Translations under genes and position numbers: made by a program
Shown here: in pieces, positions 59,296 to 64,000 of the stretch
Layout of the letters: each line of letters starts with the position of its first letter
How positions within the stretch are numbered: the first letter of the stretch is position 1
Assembly (NCBI GenBank): GCA_040905505.1
Contig: JBBDRL010000038.1
Coordinates: forward strand, 62,001-126,000
Source: WHSP01 sp040905505
GTDB lineage: Bacteria > Gemmatimonadota > Gemmatimonadetes > Longimicrobiales > Longimicrobiaceae
Length of the DNA: 64,000 bases
Direction of reading: 5' to 3'
Notes under the pieces: model-generated
Seen by the model: the letters and a program-made list of their open reading frames with translations, nothing else
Database searches by the model: none
What the model was told of the DNA's origin: nothing

Positions 59296-60591
59296 GTGCC
59301 GAAGTTCGTCGTAGATGGTGGGCAGCCGTTGGGCGGCCGCATCCGACCCGCAGGAAACAAGAATGCCGCACTGCCGATGCTTGCGGCGACACTCCTCACG
59401 GACGAGCCCGTCGTTCTCGAAAACGTACCCGACATCCGCGACGTTCGGACGCTGGTGGACCTGATCCAGTCGCTCGGCGCGGAGGTCGAGTGGCCGGAGC
59501 GCAATGTGGTGCGCGTCCACGCCAAAGATCTCCGTCGTGGGCAGCTCGATGCGTCGGCGGCGGCCAAGATCCGGGCTTCCATCCTGCTTGCCGGCCCCAT
59601 GCTCAGCCGGACGGGTGAGATGCAGCTCCCGCCGCCGGGGGGCGACATCATCGGCAGGCGGCGGATGGACACGCACTTTCTGGCGATGAAGGCTCTCGGG
59701 GCGGAGTTTGGGTATCGGCGCGAGACCTTCGGGCTCCACGCGGATCGGCGGCTGCGCGGGACCAGCGTCTTCCTCGACGAACCCAGCGTCACCGCGACCG
59801 AGAACGCGCTGATGGCCTCCTCCCTCGCCGAGGGAACGACGGTGCTGCGCAACGCCGCCGCTGAGCCGCACGTACAGGACCTATGCAATATGCTGATCGG
59901 AATGGGCTGTGAGATCTCGGGCATCGGCACCAATCGTCTCGAGGTCCAGGGAAAGGACCGGCTGAACGGTGGCCAATTCCGCATCAGCTCGGACCATATC
60001 GAGGTCGGCTCGTTCATCGGGCTGGCGGCCGTCACCCGCAGCGAAATCGTCATCGAGGACGCGGCGCCGCACTTCCTCGATTCGACGATCATCGGTTTCG
60101 ACCGGCTCGGTGTGCGGGTCGAGATTCGCGGTGAAGACGTCCATATCCCCGGCGACCAGGAGATGACGGTCAAGATGGATCTCGGGGACTACATCCCGAA
60201 GATCGACGACGGTCCCTGGCCTGCCTTCCCGGCGGACCTCACCTCCATCGCCCTCGTGACGGCCACTCAGTGCGACGGGACCATCCTGATCCACGAGAAG
60301 ATGTTCGAGTCCCGGATGTTCTTCACCGACAAGCTGGTCAGCATGGGTGCCCGGATGGTGCTATGCGATCCCCACCGGGTCGTGGTCGTCGGGCCCTCGC
60401 GGCTATATGGCGGTGTGGTGGAAAGTCCGGACATCCGGGCGGGCATGGCGCTCCTCATCGCGGCTCTGGGGGCAGAGGGGCGGAGCGAGATCTACAATAT
60501 CGGCCAGATCGAGCGCGGCTACGAGCGCATCGACGAGCGGCTCCGTTCGCTCGGCGCCCACATAGACAGGGGCGATTCACGCGAGGGCTGA
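59296..60591 (+). CDS. murA: UDP-GlcNAc 1-carboxyvinyltransferase with Asp at the catalytic Cys site
   Basis: A 431-aa EPSP-synthase-fold enzyme for the first committed step of peptidoglycan synthesis. Landmarks are GRIRPAGNKNAALPMLAATLLT, MLSRTGEMQLPPPGGDIIGRRRMDTHF, EPSVTATENALMASSLAEGTTVLRNAA, EPHVQDLCNMLIGMG, IEVGSFIGLAAV and PWPAFPADLTSIALVTATQ. The active-site loop, which reads GGCxIGxRPxDxH in most bacteria, here reads GGDIIGRRRMDTH, with Asp117 in place of the Cys (E. coli Cys115). The start is GTG 59296 with AGGAG about 9 nt upstream. Confidence 0.96.
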   Translation: MPKFVVDGGQPLGGRIRPAGNKNAALPMLAATLLTDEPVVLENVPDIRDVRTLVDLIQSLGAEVEWPERNVVRVHAKDLRRGQLDASAAAKIRASILLAGPMLSRTGEMQLPPPGGDIIGRRRMDTHFLAMKALGAEFGYRRETFGLHADRRLRGTSVFLDEPSVTATENALMASSLAEGTTVLRNAAAEPHVQDLCNMLIGMGCEISGIGTNRLEVQGKDRLNGGQFRISSDHIEVGSFIGLAAVTRSEIVIEDAAPHFLDSTIIGFDRLGVRVEIRGEDVHIPGDQEMTVKMDLGDYIPKIDDGPWPAFPADLTSIALVTATQCDGTILIHEKMFESRMFFTDKLVSMGARMVLCDPHRVVVVGPSRLYGGVVESPDIRAGMALLIAALGAEGRSEIYNIGQIERGYERIDERLRSLGAHIDRGDSREG

Positions 60592-60625
60592 ACGCGAATG
60601 TCACGACCCATCCTCGAGAGGACGT

Positions 60626-60964
60626 ATGACGGACGAGCGGCGAAGCGGGATAGGAGACGGCATCAGGACCGGGATCGGCATCCTCACCGCCTTCAAGGAG
60701 GCGATCGAGGAGACGCTGGAAGAAGCCGTCGAACGCGGCGATCTGAGCCAGGAGCGCGCGCGAGCCGCAGTGAAGGACGCGGCGGAGCGACTCCAGACAT
60801 CGTTGGGCGACGCCCGCGGTCGGCTCGACCTCGTCTCGCGCGCGGAGTTCGACCAGGTCCGCGCCGAGCTGGCCGCCCTACGGAAGCAGCTCGAGGCACT
60901 CGAAGCTACCTCCAGCGCCGACGACACGGAAGGGAAGGGGAGTGACTCGATCCCCGTCGACTGA
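60626..60964 (+). CDS. Small coiled-coil protein
   Basis: A 112-aa, charged, mostly helical protein. It has a short basic start (DERRSGIGDGIRTGIGILTAF), two amphipathic helices (KEAIEETLEEAVERGDLSQERARAAVKDAAERLQTSLG and LVSRAEFDQVRAELAALRKQLEALE) and an acidic Ser/Asp tail. It resembles phasin-like or PHA-synthesis-regulator-like small proteins in size and helix pattern, but I would not name it. It ends inside the start of the pgeF gene (23-bp overlap), so the two are cotranscribed with or without murA. Confidence 0.75.
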   Translation: MTDERRSGIGDGIRTGIGILTAFKEAIEETLEEAVERGDLSQERARAAVKDAAERLQTSLGDARGRLDLVSRAEFDQVRAELAALRKQLEALEATSSADDTEGKGSDSIPVD

Positions 60965-61736
60965 ATCCGGCGTGTTCCGGTTGGTCGCAGAGCCGCCACC
61001 AGTCGGTGAGGTCCCGCTGTGGGTGCAGCCCGAGTGGGAGAAACGGTTTCCCTGGCTCATCCAGGGCACCACTGGCGAAGGCGATCCGGCCGATCCGTTC
61101 GACCTCGGCGCCTATGGTGCGGTCCCGACCGGCGACCTCATGGGACGCTGGCGGTCGATGCTTCAGGCGACAGGAATGAGGACCGTCGTGCACGCGCGCC
61201 AGGTGCACGAGGCCGAGGTGGCGGAATGGATGGAACCGCTTCCGTCGGGACTGATTCACGTCGACAGCTTCGACGCCCACGTCACTGATCGTGAAGGTCT
61301 CCTCCTGGCCGTCTCGGTGGCCGACTGCGTACCCGTATTCCTCGTCTCCGAGACCTCTCGCATCATCGGTGTCGCGCACGCCGGGTGGCGGGGTGTGGCC
61401 GCCGGCATCGTCGAACGGCTCGTCCGCCGCATCGGCGCGGCCGAAGGAGTTCCTCGGCAGAGTCTCTGGCTCCACTGCGGCCCCGCCATCTGCGGCATAT
61501 GCTACGAAGTCGGCCCCGAGGTCCACGAATCGGTCAACCCGAACGCCGAGCCCCCTTCGAGACCGACCCCCATCGACATCCGGCGGTCCATCGCGGAGCG
61601 CGCCGCAGAGGTCGGCGTCGCCCCTCACCAGATCACCGTTTCGCGGCACTGTACGCGTTGTGGACCGGGCGGTTTCTTCTCCCATCGCGCGGGCTCCCCG
61701 AAGCGTCAGATGGGCGTTCTCGGCCGCCGGTCCTGA
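60942..61736 (+). CDS. pgeF: PgeF/YfiH-family (LACC1-like) purine nucleoside phosphorylase/multicopper-type protein
   Basis: A 264-aa protein of the DUF152/Cu-oxidase_4 family. Motifs are QVHEAEVAEW (His), SVADCVPVFL, GVAHAGWRGVAAGIVERLV, LHCGPAICGICYEVG and HCTRCGPGGFFSHRAG. Related proteins are purine nucleoside enzymes and peptidoglycan editing factors, with a Cys-His metal site. I use GTG 60942; a GTG at 60972 is a shorter alternative. Its location after murA fits a cell-wall editing role. Confidence 0.9.
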   Translation: MTRSPSTESGVFRLVAEPPPVGEVPLWVQPEWEKRFPWLIQGTTGEGDPADPFDLGAYGAVPTGDLMGRWRSMLQATGMRTVVHARQVHEAEVAEWMEPLPSGLIHVDSFDAHVTDREGLLLAVSVADCVPVFLVSETSRIIGVAHAGWRGVAAGIVERLVRRIGAAEGVPRQSLWLHCGPAICGICYEVGPEVHESVNPNAEPPSRPTPIDIRRSIAERAAEVGVAPHQITVSRHCTRCGPGGFFSHRAGSPKRQMGVLGRRS

Positions 61737-61750
61737 CCCCCAGGCGCACC

Positions 61751-61779
61751 TTGCACCCGACCTACTGGCCGCGTATATT
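61751..61779 (+). promoter_or_regulatory. Sigma-70-type promoter of rimP-nusA
   Basis: TTGCAC (61751-61756), a 17-bp spacer, TATATT (61774-61779); five of six matches at each hexamer. The expected transcription start is near 61786, leaving a leader of about 90 nt before rimP. Confidence 0.7.
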
Positions 61780-61826
61780 CAACGGCCACGGAGGTATGCG
61801 GCATCTGCTCGGATGGCCGTCTTGTG

Positions 61827-61857
61827 AAGTGGGGATGTAGTCGCCCCACTTTTTTAT
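61827..61857 (+). terminator. Terminator-like hairpin in the rimP leader (attenuator candidate)
   Basis: AAGTGGGG (61827-61834) pairs with CCCCACTT (61844-61851), and six T span 61850-61855. It lies between the promoter and rimP, so transcripts of rimP-nusA must read through it. A 14-codon frame (61796-61840, MRHLLGWPSCEVGM) ends inside its loop, preceded by GAGG only 1 nt from its ATG. Confidence 0.6.
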
Positions 61858-61877
61858 TTGCTGTTAATTCGACCGGT

Positions 61878-62378
61878 ATGGACGACCCGCTGTACGCGGA
61901 AATCGATGACCAGGTCGAGCGGCTCGGCTTCGAACTGGTGGACATCGAGCGGGTCGGTTCGCGGACGCGACCGATCCTGCGGCTCCGGATCGATCGCCCC
62001 GGTGCCGGCCCCGATACGGGCGATGGAGTGACGCTCGAGGATTGTACCCGCGTCAGCCGCGCGGTCGAGGCATTCCTGGACGGACGGCCGGACATGTCCG
62101 CACGCTACGTGCTCGAGGTGTCGTCGCCGGGTGTCGAACGTCCCCTGGTTCGCCGGCGAGACTTCGAGCGGTTCGCGGGACGGGAGATCGCGGTTCATAC
62201 CACGCGACCCCTCCATGCCGGCTCGAAGCGCGTGCAGGGCGAACTGATCGCTCTGGAGGGAGACCCGGAGGACGAGCGGGTTCTTCTGCGCACGGAGTCC
62301 GGCGAGGAGCTGCGAATCCCTCGTGATCAGACCAAGAAGATTCATCTGGTTTACCGCTGGGGCGGCAAGGGTCTATGA
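61878..62378 (+). CDS. rimP: Ribosome maturation factor RimP
   Basis: A 166-aa RimP with both domains: N-terminal DDQVERLGFELVDIERVGSRTRPILRLRID...LEDCTRVSRAVEAFLDG and RYVLEVSSPGVERPLVRRRDFERFAGREIAVHT, C-terminal SH3-like part ending EELRIPRDQTKKIHLVYRWG. It helps assemble the 30S subunit. Start at ATG 61878; no ribosome site is obvious. It precedes nusA by 40 bp, the conserved rimP-nusA order. Confidence 0.95.
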   Translation: MDDPLYAEIDDQVERLGFELVDIERVGSRTRPILRLRIDRPGAGPDTGDGVTLEDCTRVSRAVEAFLDGRPDMSARYVLEVSSPGVERPLVRRRDFERFAGREIAVHTTRPLHAGSKRVQGELIALEGDPEDERVLLRTESGEELRIPRDQTKKIHLVYRWGGKGL

Positions 62379-62418
62379 CCCGGTCCGCCCCGCTCATTGG
62401 TGAGGAAGGGATGTACCG

Positions 62419-63750
62419 ATGAACAATGCCACCCAGGTGCTCGCCGCGTTCCGCGAGCTCGCGCTGAACAAGAACATCTCGCGAGAGGAGCTCCACGATC
62501 TCATCAAGGATGGGATCCTGGCGGCGCTCGCGAAGCGTTACGGGCCCAACGTCGAGGCCGAGATCGAAATCAGCGAGGAGACTGGCCGGATCGACATCAC
62601 CGTCTTGAAGGAAGTCGTGGCGGAGGTGGAGGACCCATCACGCGAGATCTCACTCGAGGAGGCCCAGTGGGACGACCCGGACTTCGAGGTGGGCGATGTC
62701 CTGGAGGTGCCGGTCGAATTCCAGGACTTCGGCCGCAACGCCGTCATGGCCGCGAAGCAGCGAATGCTTCAGCGAGTGCGCGAGGGCGAGCGACAGAAGA
62801 TCATCGACGAGTACGCCGATCGCGTCGGCGAGCTGCTCTCGGGCGAGGTCCAGCAGGCGGACCGGGGTAAGCTGGTGGTGATGCTGAACCGTAGCCGGGA
62901 GGCGGACGCGATCATCCCCTGGAAGGAGCAGAACCCGCGCGAGCGGTTCCGCCAGGGCGAGGCGATCCGCGCCGTGCTCAAGAAGGTCGAGGACAGCCCG
63001 AAGGGGCCGCGCCTCATCCTGTCGCGGGCCGACCCGCTCTTCGTCGCCGCACTCTTCCGGCTCGAGGTCCCGGAGATCCAGCAGTCGATCGTCGAGATCC
63101 GCGGGGTGGCGCGGGAGGTCGGCGGGCGCACCAAGCTGGCGGTCTCGTCGCGCGACGAATCCATCGATCCCGTCGGCGCCTGCGTCGGTCTCAAGGGCTC
63201 CAGGGTTCGCGCCATCGTCCAGGAGCTGGGCGGGGAACGCATCGACATCGTACCCTGGCATCCGGATCCGGAGGTCTTCGCCAAGCGGGCACTCGCTCCG
63301 GCGCGGGTCGCCAAGGTCATCTCCGACTTCGACCACCGCGTCATCACCGCTATCGTGGACGAAGATCAGCTCTCCCTGGCGATCGGACGCAACGGGCAGA
63401 ACGTGCGCCTGGCCTCTCAGCTCATCGGCTGGGAAATCAACCTCTTCGGCTCGCGTGAGTGGCTCGAGCGCGGCGCCGACGAGGCGCTCTTCGGGGGAGG
63501 GACGGCCCCCAGCGGCGAGGAGTACGAATCCACCGACTTCCCGCTCAAGGCGCTGGGGCTCGCCCCTGCCACCCTGGCGGCGCTTGAAGCCGCCGGGTAT
63601 ACTACTTTCTTCGACGTCATCGACCTCGAACGCGAGGATCTGCTCCGCATCCCGGCCGTCGGACCGGATGAAGCCGATCACGTACTCGCGCTCATCGAGG
63701 AACTCACGGTCGAAGACGAGGCCGGCGAGGCTCCAACGACTTCGGAATGA
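62419..63750 (+). CDS. nusA: Transcription termination/antitermination factor NusA
   Basis: A 443-aa NusA. It has the N-terminal RNA-polymerase-binding domain (ATQVLAAFRELALNKNISREELHDLIKDGILAALAKRYGP), the S1 domain (GKLVVMLNRSREADAIIPWKEQNPRERFRQGEAIRAVLKKV) and two KH domains (DPVGACVGLKGSRVRAIVQELGGERIDIVPW and DEDQLSLAIGRNGQNVRLASQLIGWEINL). A single C-terminal helix-hairpin-helix-like domain follows (LAPATLAALEAAGYTTFFDVIDLEREDLLRIPAVGPDEADHVLALIEEL). GAGGAAGGG precedes the ATG. The length is normal for NusA with one tail domain. Confidence 0.97.
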   Translation: MNNATQVLAAFRELALNKNISREELHDLIKDGILAALAKRYGPNVEAEIEISEETGRIDITVLKEVVAEVEDPSREISLEEAQWDDPDFEVGDVLEVPVEFQDFGRNAVMAAKQRMLQRVREGERQKIIDEYADRVGELLSGEVQQADRGKLVVMLNRSREADAIIPWKEQNPRERFRQGEAIRAVLKKVEDSPKGPRLILSRADPLFVAALFRLEVPEIQQSIVEIRGVAREVGGRTKLAVSSRDESIDPVGACVGLKGSRVRAIVQELGGERIDIVPWHPDPEVFAKRALAPARVAKVISDFDHRVITAIVDEDQLSLAIGRNGQNVRLASQLIGWEINLFGSREWLERGADEALFGGGTAPSGEEYESTDFPLKALGLAPATLAALEAAGYTTFFDVIDLEREDLLRIPAVGPDEADHVLALIEELTVEDEAGEAPTTSE

Positions 63751-63783
63751 GCAACGGACAGCCAACCCTGAGAACTTCTAGGA

Positions 63784-64000
63784 TTGACTGCGGTACCAGG
63801 GAACGACAGGGGTAACCGCCCACCACGGCACGCTCCCGCACGTGCGGTCCTCGATTTGGTCGGGCTGAGCACGCGAGCGGGAGCGCTCGTCTCAGGTACC
63901 AACGCGGTACGTTCTGCCGTTCGGGATGGCAGCGTGAAGCAGGTGATCCTCGCGGCCGACGCCGCAGACGGCCAGCGACGAAAGCTCATGCCGCTGCTCG
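63784..64000 (+). CDS. L7Ae-family ribosomal protein (YlxQ-like), 5' part
   Basis: A frame starting with TTG 63784 runs to the window end. After about 20 basic residues it reads VLDLVGLSTRAGALVSGTNAVRSAVRDGSVKQVILAADAADGQRRKLMPLL. This matches the L7Ae/L30e-like YlxQ proteins encoded after nusA in many bacteria. The usual ylxR gene between nusA and ylxQ is missing; only 33 bp lie between. No strong ribosome site precedes the TTG, so the true start may differ. The C-terminus is outside the window. Confidence 0.7.
   Translation, partial: MTAVPGNDRGNRPPRHAPARAVLDLVGLSTRAGALVSGTNAVRSAVRDGSVKQVILAADAADGQRRKLMPLL

Noticed and set aside
61796..61840. Annotating the 14-codon frame in the rimP leader as a gene
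   Set aside because: GAGG lies only 1 nt from the ATG, too close for normal initiation, so it is mentioned only as part of the leader.

Overview
The window reads as a GC-rich, didermic bacterial chromosome segment, most likely from Gemmatimonadota or a close relative in the FCB group. This is an inference from gene content, not from a database search. The support is a short RpoD-type sigma factor of the Bacteroidetes kind (285 aa, no region 1.1), a GlmU-like sugar nucleotidyltransferase, a TonB-dependent receptor with a carboxypeptidase-regulatory-like N-terminus, a histidine kinase with an AHQ..TPL H-box, BshB1 (bacillithiol synthesis) and GatCAB. I saw no tRNA, rRNA, CRISPR array, insertion sequence or phage gene. 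One run of 10 N (14114-14123) marks an assembly join.

Layout. 1-8.1 kb, mostly minus strand: bshB1, a MacAB-like efflux operon (adaptor, ATPase, two permeases), a Yip1-like membrane protein with a secreted partner, and a creatininase-family protein. 8.2-13.3 kb, plus: a 1358-aa NtrY-like kinase and an EamA transporter. 13.4-18.8 kb: a secreted lectin-fold-like protein, a HupE/UreJ-type membrane protein, then a secreted NHL propeller and an exported flavin amine oxidase, each with its own terminator. 19.2-25.6 kb: ComM, an AraC-like regulator facing a 43-aa lipoprotein, a TPR protein and a PAS-GAF hybrid kinase. 25.7-29.4 kb: a tightly overlapping LspA / class-V aminotransferase / membrane protein / NtrC-type regulator operon. 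29.5-41.5 kb: aldehyde dehydrogenase, LepB, the sigma factor, rplM-rpsI, rpsB, tsf-pyrH-frr-cdsA-dxr-rseP and a DksA-like protein. 41.7-48.3 kb, minus: TonB receptor, WalJ-type hydrolase, GlmU-like protein, ManC, a single-domain response regulator and a Roadblock protein. 48.5-57.2 kb, plus: a lipoprotein, then serS-kinase-PcrA-gatC-gatA-gatB, with several overlapping stop/start pairs. 57.3-59.1 kb, minus: phospholipase-C-like, YtxH-like and PII-like genes. 59.3-64 kb, plus: murA, a coiled-coil protein, pgeF and rimP-nusA-(L7Ae-like).

The core genes cover translation (S2, S9, L13, EF-Ts, RRF, SerRS, GatCAB, RimP, NusA), envelope and lipid synthesis (CdsA, Dxr, MurA, ManC) and protein export and processing (LepB, LspA, RseP). 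Signalling genes are scattered among them: three histidine kinases, two response regulators, a Roadblock protein and an AraC-like regulator.

The most striking non-coding signal is a set of period-7 direct-repeat arrays. At least five intergenic loci between 29.4 and 41.7 kb carry a different heptamer each, and at several the arrays are paired in inverted orientation. Other points to check are a MurA with Asp in place of the catalytic Cys, an attenuator-like leader before rimP-nusA, a missing uppS between frr and cdsA, and a Roadblock/response-regulator pair overlapping manC.
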